Assembly: GCF_008728515.1 (NCBI RefSeq)
Contig: NC_044989.1
Coordinates: 65,590,712-65,654,711, forward strand
Source: Papio anubis
Lineage: Eukaryota > Chordata > Mammalia > Primates > Cercopithecidae
DNA: 64,000 nt
Direction: 5' to 3'
The position numbers and the translations under genes are program-made. The notes beneath the pieces are model-generated. The model saw only the letters and a list, made by a program, of their open reading frames with translations. It did not search any database and was not told the DNA's origin. This document shows, piece by piece, positions 56,566 to 64,000 of this stretch. Numbering within the stretch: position 1 is the first letter of the stretch; each line of letters starts with the position of its first letter.

Positions 56566-56871
56566 TTTTAAAACCTTATTGGAGTTACAACATGAAATTT
56601 ACACATCTCAAAATTTACCTATTACAAGTGTGCAGTTTGATGATTTTTAGTAAATTTTTATGGTTGTGTAATCATTACCAAAATCTAATTTAAGTATTCC
56701 ATCAATCCATAAAGTTGTCCCATGACCATTTGCAGCCAAACCTGGCTTCTAGTTTCAGCCCCAGCAATCACTAATCTGCTTTCTGTATCTATAACCTTGC
56801 TTTTTCTGTATTTGTGATTTTCCTATGAAAATCACATATGGTCTTTTTATCTGCTATAGTATTTTTTAATT

Positions 56872-57162
56872 TTTTTCTTTGAGATGGAGTCTTGTTCTGT
56901 CACCCAGGCTGGAGTATAGTGGCATGATCTCGGTTCACTGCAAGCTCTGCCTCCCGGGTTCACGCCATTCTCCTGCCTCAGCCTCCCGAGTAGCTGGGAC
57001 TACAGGTGCCCACCACCACACCCGGCTAATTTTTTGTATTTTTAATAGAGATGGGGTTTCACCGTGTTAGCCAGGATGGTCTCGATCTCCTGACCTCACG
57101 ATCTGCCCTCCTCGGCCTCCCAAAGTGCTGGGATTACAGGCATGAGCCACCGCGCCTGGCCT
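56872..57162 (-). mobile_element. AluY-like element
   Basis: Minus-strand dimer, near-consensus with several decayed CpGs. Confidence 0.93.
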
Positions 57163-57539
57163 TTTTTTTTTTTACTTTCATCCATGTTACAGCATGTATT
57201 GGTTTATTTTTATCACCAATATTCTATTGTGTGGCTATACTACATATTGTTTACTCATTCACAAACTGATAGACATTTGAATAGTTTCCACTTTTGCCTC
57301 TTATGAGTAATCCTGTAATGGACATTTAGGTACGAGTCCATGGACATGTTTTCATGTCTTTTAGGTATATACCTAGGAGTGAAATCGTTGGGTTATATGG
57401 TAATTTATGCTTAATTTTTTAAAACACTGTCAAACTGCTTTCCAAAGTGCCTGTACCATTTTACATTCTCACCAGGAATATAGGAGTGTTTGTTTCTCCA
57501 TGTTCTTGCCAAACTTGTTTTCTACTTTTTTGTTTTTTG

Positions 57540-57836
57540 GTTTTGTTTGTTTTTGAGATGGAGTCTCGCTCTGTCACCCATGCTGGAGGGCAGTGGCTCG
57601 ATCTCGGCTCACTGCAATCTCTGCCTCCCAAGTTTAAGTGATTCTCCTGCTGGAGTCTCCCGAGTAGCAGGGATTACAGGCACCTGCCACCACGCCCAGC
57701 TAATTTTTGTATTTTTAGTAGAGACAGGGTTTCACCATGTTGGTCAGGCTGGTCTCGAACTCTTGACCTCAGGTGATCCATTCTCCTTGGCTTACCAAAG
57801 CGTTGGGATTACAAGCATGAGCCACCTAGCCCCACC
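57540..57836 (-). mobile_element. Alu, full length
   Basis: AAACTTGTTTTCTA(C/T)TTTT target duplication (about 57511-57528 and 57838-57855). Confidence 0.93.
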
Positions 57837-58101
57837 GAAACTTGTTTTCTATTTTTCTGATTATAGCCATTCTAGTGGGTATTAAGTGGTATCTTATTAT
57901 GCTTTCAATTTGCATTTCTCTAATGATTAATGTGTTGAATATCTTTTTATGTGCTTACTTGCCATTCATAAATCTTCTTTGGTAAAATATCTATTCAAAT
58001 GTTTTGCCCACTATTAGGTAATTTGTCTTCTGTGTTCTTTGCTCTGGATACAAATCTTTTGTTGAACATATGATTTGCAAATATTTTCTCCTAGTTCATG
58101 G

Positions 58102-58409
58102 CTTTTTTTTTTTTTTTTTTTTTTTTGAGATTGAGTTATGCTCTGTTGCCCAGGCTGGAGTGCAGTGGCACGATTTCGGCTCACTGCAACCTTTGCCTCC
58201 TGGATTTAAGCAATTCTCCTGCCTCAGTCTCCTAAGTTGTTGGTATTACAGGCGCCCGCCACCACACCCAGCTAATTTTTGTATTTTTAGTAGAGATGGG
58301 GTTTCACCATGTTGGCCAGGCTGGTCTCAAACTCCTGACCTCAGGTGATCCACTTGCCTCAGTCTCCCAAAGTGCTGGGATTACAGGCGTGAGCCACTGT
58401 GCCTGGCCC
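58102..58409 (-). mobile_element. Alu, full length
   Basis: T24 tract followed by a complete minus-strand dimer. Confidence 0.93.
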
Positions 58410-58471
58410 TTTTGCTTTATTTTCTACATTTTTTGTTGTTGCTTTTTGCCTCAGACAGACCAAGATTTTTC

Positions 58472-58751
58472 GTTTTTTTCTTTTTTTGAGATAGCGTCTG
58501 GCTCTGTCATCCAGGCTGTAGTGTAGTGGCGGAATCTCAGCTCACTGCAAACCGCCTCCTGGGCCCAAACCATTTTCCCACCTCTGCCTCCCAAGTAGCT
58601 GGGACTACTACAGATAATTTTTGTATTTTTTGTAGAGATGGGGTTTCACCATCTGGCCCAGGCTGGTCTTGAACTCCTGAGCTCAAGCGATCCGCCCACC
58701 TTGGCCTCCCAAACTGCTGGGATTACAGATGTGAGCCATTGTCCTGGTCTA
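58472..58751 (-). mobile_element. Old Alu with deletion
   Basis: Minus-strand dimer missing ~20 bp of linker (gggactactacagataatttt). AGATTTTT on both sides. Confidence 0.9.
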
Positions 58752-59273
58752 GATTTTTTGTTTCAATACATGAACTAAAAGCTTTAAATTTCTATTATGT
58801 CGATTACCAATTTTTTCTTTTGTAGATCATGATTTTAGTCTCATATCTAAGCAAACTTTGCTTAATATCAAAAGATTTTCCTCTTTTTTCTTTCTGAAAT
58901 TTATAGTTTTAGCTTTAATAGTTAGGCCCACGATCCACTTAAATCAACTTTTATGTGTGATGTGAGCTAAGAATCAAAGTTCTTTTTTTCCCCTCCCACA
59001 TCATTCGTTGAAAAGATTACCCTTTCCCCATGGATTGTTTTAGCACCATTGTTGAAAATCAGTTCACCATAATGTAAAGGTTTATTTGTGGACTATCTGT
59101 TCAATTCCATTGATCGATATATCTGCCTCTATGCCAGTATTAGAGTCTTCATTACTGTAGCTTTATAATAGGTTTTGAATTCAGTTGGTGGAAGTTCTCC
59201 ATCTTTTTGTGTTTCAAAATCCCTTTATTCTGGTTCCTTTTCATTTCATATAAATCTCAGGACCAAACTTGAC

Positions 59274-59449
59274 AATTTTTTTTTTTTTTTTTTTTTTGAG
59301 ACGGAGTCTCGCTCTGTTGCTAGGCTGGAGTGCAGTGGGTTTCGCCATGTTGGCCAGGCTTGTCTCGAACTCTTGATCTCAGGTGATCTGTCCTCCTTGG
59401 CCTCCCTAAGTGCTGGGATTACAGGTGTGAGCCACCGCGCCTGGCCTCA
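59274..59449 (-). mobile_element. Alu with large internal deletion
   Basis: Right-monomer start (tgctaggctggagtgcagtggg) jumps to tttcgccatgttggccagg; about 130 bp missing. Confidence 0.9.
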
Positions 59450-60240
59450 TGTTCTTTCTTTAAAAATACAAATTAGCAATCCATTTAATTCCACAAAGGG
59501 GAAAAGTAAAAGAACACAGAAATGCTTGAGTTCAATTTGCTGAGACCAATAAAATGTACTTTCAAGAAAATTGCACAGCACTAGCATTGGAGGCCAAAAA
59601 AATAAGATACGGATTCTATACTCAAGGAATTTATAAACAGATAAATTTTTCTGCTGGCTGAGGTACTTCTCTGACTGTTAAAGCAGGCAAAGGGAAGAAA
59701 TGTTCCTCTGAGACCTAGTCTAACCTCTCAAACTTCCAACTACAACAATGGCAGCTTTATTTTTATTTTAATATTTATGTGTTGAGGGTTCCACATAAGA
59801 TTAAATTTGAATAAAGCACTCTATGCCTTTAAAAAAGTTTGAAAATCACTGGTCTAATAAAAGAACAGTGAAAACAGGCAGCTATATTATAAAAAGAACA
59901 CTGGATTGAGGGTTCATGATCCCTGTTTCATTCTAGTTGTTGAACATGTACAGCCATGTCGAAGGAAAAGTTCTAGTTCTCACCTCTCATAAAGGATGGC
60001 ATTTTAAAGGTGAATTTTAATGTCATTCATCTAATAAATATTTGTTGCATGTAATAAACACGTTATTCATATATTCATAGTAAAGTAATAGCGAGAAAGG
60101 AAGTAAGGAACATCCTGAGGATATCAGCCGTCATCAGAGATGTGACAAGCTGGGTCTCAGAGCACAAGTTTGCCAATTGACTAAAAAGGAAAAAAAAATG
60201 AGGCATTGTAGATAGAATCATACGTTCAGAAGAACAGAAT
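59450..60240. other. Single-copy ACTR2 upstream stretch
   Basis: No recognised repeat, no supported ORF; repeat density falls as the promoter approaches. Confidence 0.5.
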
Positions 60241-60421
60241 TAGAAATAGCTACCACTGAATGAACATTTACTCTATGCATAGAATTTTATCCTCACCACA
60301 CCTATGGAGAGAGAACCTATTATCCCCATGCAGACAGGGGTATGCCAAAATCACAAAACTCGTGATTGGCAGCGCCACGTTTGAAACTGGGGTTGTCTGA
60401 TTTCAAAGCCAAGGCTCTGGG
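60241..60421 (+). mobile_element. MIR
   Basis: Cctattatccccatgcagac, gccaaaatcacaaaactcgt, gtttgaaactggggttgtctg and aagccaaggctctgg are MIR 3' core text, ~240 bp left of the CpG island. Confidence 0.8.
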
Positions 60422-61069
60422 TTCACAGAAGTACATGTACTGAAGAGGTGTGAAGCAACATGGGACTACTGGAAGAAGGAGGCGGTGGGCCACGAGGCTG
60501 GAAATGCAGGCACCTGCTCTCGTTCACTTGACCACAGAGCAACTTGGGCAAAGAAGGGGTGGGCTGACATTGGAGTATGGAACAAACGCATGATTTCAAA
60601 TAAGCATGTGTGTATCCATCCCAGTTCTGTCCGCGGAAAAGGCCCAGAAGCAATGACACACCAAGCCCTGTGGAATGGTGGGGTCCGCTAGGGCCACCAG
60701 GCTTGCTCCCCGCCCTACCCGCCGGTTTCTCCGCCACATTCCACTGCCGCAGCAGAATCGGTGTCCTTCACCTGCCTGCGTCTTCTGCACTTCGTTAAGC
60801 GGCGCCCTTAGCTCCTGTGACACTTTAGGGAGAAAGCCGCAGCACCTGCGACGTTGGCCGCCATTAACGCCCGGCAAAGCGCCGGGAACTAGAAGCAGCA
60901 AAGAACCCGGCTGGGTAGCTACCAGGACAGACAAGCCGGAAGCGGAGCTGCGGGAGGGACCTCGACGCTCCTCCATCTTTAATTGGAGCTCACCGCTGCC
61001 AGTCGCGCTGCCCGCCCGTCCCACCCTTTTCGTGCAGACATTCAGCTAAATGACGGGCGGAGCCGGGCG

Positions 61070-61200
61070 GCGACTTCCGGTCGGGGGAGAAAAGTTGGGC
61101 CGAAGGAGGGGCTGGGAAGACGAAGGAGGAAGAAGAGAAAACGGCCGGGCGGCGGCGGCTGTAGGTTGTGCGGCGGCAGCGGCTCTCCCCTGGGCGAACG
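61070..61200 (+). other. ACTR2: ACTR2 5' UTR (approximate start)
   Basis: GC- and purine-rich leader directly before the ACTR2 ATG, with no upstream ATG between about 61070 and 61200. The cap site cannot be seen. I place it near the ETS-type CTTCCGG at 61074-61080 because TATA-less housekeeping promoters commonly start there; this is inference. An ATG at 61050, out of frame with ARP2, would become an upstream ORF overlapping the main start only if transcription began further left. Confidence 0.6.
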
Positions 61201-61248
61201 ATGGACAGCCAGGGCAGGAAGGTGGTGGTGTGCGACAACGGCACCGGG
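61201..61248 (+). CDS. ACTR2: ACTR2 (ARP2) first coding exon, partial gene
   Basis: The 16 codons read MDSQGRKVVVCDNGTG, which is the N-terminus of actin-related protein 2. ARP2 is the ATP-binding actin-like subunit that, with ARP3 and five ARPC subunits, forms the Arp2/3 complex nucleating branched actin filaments at the cell cortex and on endosomes. The residues are the start of the actin fold; DNGTG is the first phosphate-binding loop of the nucleotide site. The ATG is the first AUG downstream of the likely start site region, with A at -3 and G at +4 (strong Kozak context). The exon ends in phase 0 at a GTAAGC donor (61249). The next residues of the roughly 394-aa family protein (FVKCGYAG) are not in this window, so the rest of the gene lies beyond position 64000. 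Reading on without splicing gives an intronic translation, not protein. Identification is by protein recall; it is very secure. Confidence 0.97.
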
Positions 61249-62097
61249 GTAAGCGCCGGGCGAGGAGGCCTTGGCGGCCACAGACGCGGGCGGGGACGAG
61301 CAGCGGGCGCGCGGGCCCTCGGCCTCCTGGGCTGCACCTCCCGGCTCTCTGGGCGAAGGGGCGCGGGGCGGTGCCTCCCACCTCCGCGGGCGTGGGAGCG
61401 AGCCGGTCTTACCCTGGTCTCCCCTGAGCCTGCCGCCCATTTAGCCTGCCACCCCCGCAGCCTTCCGGGTTGGAGCGGCTGGCGAGACCGGCACTGGACG
61501 CAGAGCCTACTGGCCGCCCGGCGGGGACCGGCTTCGCGCTCAAGCGGGGGCAATTGGGCTATAGCGGACGGAGGGGTAAAAGGCTCGGTTTGTGTGTTCC
61601 GAGAAGGGCTCTTTTCCCCAGGGCCGCCGGTGTGTAAAACGGCGAAAGACCTAGAGGCCTTCCTCTTCCTGTATAGTTGAAGATATACCGAACGAGAAGC
61701 AGGAAGCGGGTTTACTTTAAAGAAAAAAAAAAAAGGGAAGTGCTGTCATGGAGTGTGGACCTCAGCCCTTTCGCTGTGTTTGTTGGGCTTTTAGTTTTTT
61801 TCGAGGGAAGGGGTCCAGATTGGCAGCGCATCGTTCACTTTTTGTTCTGCATACTGGTGATTTGGCCCAGGTGCAGGCCCGCCGAGACCAGCATGTTCCA
61901 TTGGGTGGTTTTGGGTGACCTAGGACCCCACAAGACTGTTAATTGCACTGGCCTTAGGGGAAGTTAATTAGTGTTGGTTATCCTACCCCCAGGCCCTTTT
62001 TCACCTTTCGTTTCAGAATACAGGTAATGTTAACCTTTAAGATTCAAAAATTGTAAAATCTGACTAAGGCACTGATTTATAAACTATTTGAAAATTG

Positions 62098-62357
62098 TTT
62101 CTGCAATCCCAGCACTTTGGGAGGCCCAGGTGGGCGGATCACCTGATGTTAGGAGTTCGAGACCAGCCTGGTCAACGTGGTGAAACCCCGGTCTACTAAA
62201 AATACAAAAACTAGCCGGGCGTGGTGGCGCATGCCTGTAATCCCAGCTACTTGGGAGGCTGAGGCAGGAGAATCGCTTGAAGCCAGGAAGTGGCACTGCA
62301 CTCCAGCCTGGGCGATAAGAGTGAAACTCCGTCTCAATTAAAAAAAAAAAAAAAAGT
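62098..62357 (+). mobile_element. Alu, 5'-truncated and internally deleted
   Basis: Starts at ctgcaatcccagcac; lacks ~25 bp in the right monomer (ccaggaagtggcactgc). In ACTR2 intron 1. Confidence 0.9.
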
Positions 62358-62730
62358 TGTTTCATTCAAACCTCTGTCTTGCCAGATTTTAAAAAAATGT
62401 ATTTCGGATAGCAAAGTCAGCAAATTGGAAGATGGAAATATTACTTATTCTGGATGACTTCTTTAGTGATTTCTAACCATTTTGATGTTGCAACATTTTG
62501 TGACTTTTCTCTCTTCCCTCCCATACATATGATGTATGAATTAAAGTACGTTTTACTTGAACAAAACACTTTGGAATCTGAATTGTTGAGGGGGAAAAGA
62601 GCTGGTATTTACTGCCATAATACTGCCTATGATTAGATTTGTTACAGAATTTTACAAGCAATAATTATGTTAGCTTCATCTGAACTGTGTTAGAAATGGA
62701 CTAGAGTAAAAAGAGTGTTAACATACAATG

Positions 62731-63039
62731 AGGCCAGATGCGGTGGCTCATGCCTTTAATCCCAGCACTTTGGGAGGTCGAGGCGGGCGGATCACCTGAG
62801 GTCAGGAGTTGGAGACCAGCCTGGCCAACATGGTGAAACCCCGTGTCTACTAAAAATGCAAAAATTAGCCAGGCATGTTGGTGGGTGCCTGTAATCCCAG
62901 TAATCTCAGCTACTCGGGAGGCTGAGGCAGGAGAATCACTTGAACCCGTTAGGGGGAGGTTGCAGTGAGCCAAGATGGTGCCACTCCAGCCTGGGCGACA
63001 GAGCAAGACTCCTCTCAAAAACAAACAAACAAACAAAAC
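62731..63039 (+). mobile_element. Alu, full length
   Basis: (CAAA)n tail; small duplication cccagtaatctcagc in the linker between monomers. Confidence 0.93.
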
Positions 63040-63159
63040 ATATTAATGGGGCGGTTTTTAAGAATGTAATACTTTTAAAAAGGCAGATCCATTGCTATGG
63101 AAACATGTCTAAGATTTATTAAGTTGAAAAAGGTTTTAAAATGATTCAGTTTAAGTGTA

Positions 63160-63400
63160 TGTTCCTTATTAAAGATGTATGTCCACAAACCTGTATCTGC
63201 ATATAAAGTTTTTGAAGGGATACATAAGAAATGTTCATAATGGTTACCTGTGAGACAAAGGATAAGGGAGTGAGGGAAGATGGGGAGGACTTCATGACCT
63301 TTCTGAATTATTGGAAAAATGTTCTTTATTTGAACAAAGCATGTATTATTAAACTATATTTAAATTAACTATAAACACATGTTACATGTGCAGTTAAAAT
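63160..63400 (+). mobile_element. Probable old L1/HAL1 3' fragment
   Basis: Aatggttacctgtgagacaaag, gggaggacttcatgacctttctga and gttctttatttgaacaaagcatgtatta resemble a decayed L1 3' end. Confidence 0.5.
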
Positions 63401-63657
63401 TCAGTTAAAGGTGCTTTTTAAAAAATTATTAGCCTGGTTTCCACTATAGTGGCCCCTAAATAAATTCAAAACTTTAAAAATTGAATTTAAAATTTTTTGT
63501 TTTGTAATTGTGTCAGATACTCTTTTTAGAAAGTCAAGCCAGTTATATTTTAATGAATTCTTCCTCTTTTAGGGGTTTGAGGCAATGAGCCCTGTATTTG
63601 TCGTATATATGAGTTTTTAAATATTAAATTAGAATGGGAATGTTAACTGTAAGCTGA

Positions 63658-63953
63658 GTTTTTTTGTTTTTTTGTTTTTTTTTTTTTTGACACAGGATCT
63701 TGCTCTATTGCCCAGGCTGGAGAGCAGTGGCGTGATCTCGGCTCTCTGCAACCTCTGCCTCCTGGGCTCCAGTGATTCTGCTTCAGCCTCCCGAGTAGCT
63801 GGGACTACAGGCTTGTGCCACCACACCCAGCTAATTTTTTATTTTGTAGAGACTAGTTACCCAGGCTAGTCTTAAACTCCTGGGCTTAAGAGATCTGCCC
63901 ACCTCAGCCTCCTAAAGTGCCAGGATTACAGGCTTGAGCCACTGCACCCTGCT
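63658..63953 (-). mobile_element. Alu, full length
   Basis: T/G-rich tail at 63658-63688, diverged minus-strand dimer. Together with the plus-strand intronic Alus it could form an inverted pair in the ACTR2 pre-mRNA. Confidence 0.91.
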
Positions 63954-64000
63954 GTCAGAAGCTAATGTTATGTTACTATTCCATTAGTTAGCTAACATTG

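Larger units (their letters stand above)
56566..59273 (-). mobile_element. L1M 3' end, minus strand, split by four Alus
   Basis: From 3'UTR (ctaatctgctttctgtatct) through ORF2 reverse: tatacctaggagtgaaatcg (57366), tttgcatttctctaatgatt (57908), tttgttgaacatatgatttg (58058), gatctataccattg-like text at 59106 and attactgtagctttataata (59150). It covers more of ORF2 than the other inverted L1Ms here. Confidence 0.92.
60660..61560 (+). promoter_or_regulatory. ACTR2: ACTR2 CpG-island promoter
   Basis: CpG density and GC content rise abruptly from about 60660 and fall after about 61560, spanning ACTR2 exon 1. No TATA box is visible. Candidate sites seen: YY1-type GCCGCCATT at 60857-60865, ETS cores CCGGAAGC at 60936-60943 and CTTCCGG at 61074-61080, an inverted CCAAT (ATTGG) at 60982-60986, and GC boxes GGGCGG at 61055-61060 and 61065-61070. 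This set is typical of broad, constitutive promoters, fitting a ubiquitously needed cytoskeletal gene. Binding is inferred from motifs only. Confidence 0.85.
61249..64000 (+). other. ACTR2: ACTR2 intron 1 (5' part)
   Basis: Begins with the U2-type donor GTAAGC and runs off the window. Its first 300 bp are still CpG-island sequence. Beyond that it holds three Alus and an old L1/HAL1-like fragment, listed separately. I see no second ACTR2 exon: the expected FVKCGYAG coding sequence is absent to position 64000. The stretches 61560-62095, 62360-62730 and 63400-63670 are AT-rich single-copy intron with no recognised feature. Confidence 0.85.

Noticed and set aside
61050..61427. 125-codon frame overlapping the ACTR2 start in another frame
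   Set aside because: Its ATG is probably upstream of the cap site, and the frame runs into intron 1.
60990..61553. 187-codon minus-strand open frame antisense to ACTR2 exon 1 (and overlapping frames 61042-61440, 61046-61381)
   Set aside because: Lies wholly in the CpG island, where stop codons are rare by composition; Arg/Pro/Ala-rich with no domain. Composition artefact.
61168..61680. 170-codon plus-strand frame that contains the ARP2 N-terminus
   Set aside because: Starts at a non-ATG codon and reads through the GTAAGC donor into intron 1. Only 61201-61248 is coding.

Overview
This window is a stretch of Old World monkey (cercopithecid) nuclear genome. It is primate because it is packed with Alu and L1 elements. 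It is Old World monkey rather than human or ape because nine Alu copies carry the AluYRa-type signature (GCTCAAGCC near the 5' end together with GATCCGGCCACTG near the 3' end), which belongs to the cercopithecid Alu lineage. Three more young AluY copies carry the CAAGCC variant only.

The only recognisable protein-coding gene lies at the right end. At 61201-61248 is the first coding exon of ACTR2 (ARP2, actin-related protein 2 of the Arp2/3 complex), plus strand: 16 codons ending at a GTAAGC splice donor. It sits in a TATA-less CpG-island promoter (about 60660-61560). The remaining 2.75 kb is the beginning of intron 1. Exon 2 is outside the window, so the gene is partial here.

The 60 kb upstream of the promoter is intergenic DNA that I read as layer upon layer of retroelement insertions. 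1-2.7 kb: Alus and a minus-strand ERV LTR. 4.1-6.8 kb: two MaLR (THE1/MST) LTR-plus-internal segments head to tail. 8-13 kb: MIR, L2, L1M and Alus. 13.2-15.7 kb: an L1 5' end with an approximately 27-bp-period minisatellite. 17.7-18.3 kb: a solitary LTR. 18.4-27.05 kb: L1M sequence split by an LTR, many Alus and a Y4 RNA retropseudogene. 27.05-29.1 kb: the longest stretch with no recognised repeat. 31.4-38.8 kb: an L1P carrying 5'UTR tandem repeats, an ORF2 wreck, a 3'UTR and an inserted 5'-truncated processed pseudogene. 38.9-59.4 kb: Alus, inverted L1M pieces, an MLT1-like LTR, MIRs and L2. 59.4-60.6 kb: mostly single-copy sequence and a MIR just before the ACTR2 promoter.

Open reading frames outside ACTR2 exon 1 are translations of Alu, L1, LTR or minisatellite sequence and are not annotated as genes. 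I found no tRNA, rRNA, CRISPR or bacterial-type system. The most interesting items are the Y4 RNA retrocopy, the processed pseudogene with a still-open 65-codon tail, an Alu fragment without a poly-A tail but with a perfect 18-bp target duplication, the in-frame 27-bp minisatellite, and several composite or nested Alus. Repeat boundaries are read by eye and are good to roughly 10-20 bp; subfamily names are from memory of consensus sequences.
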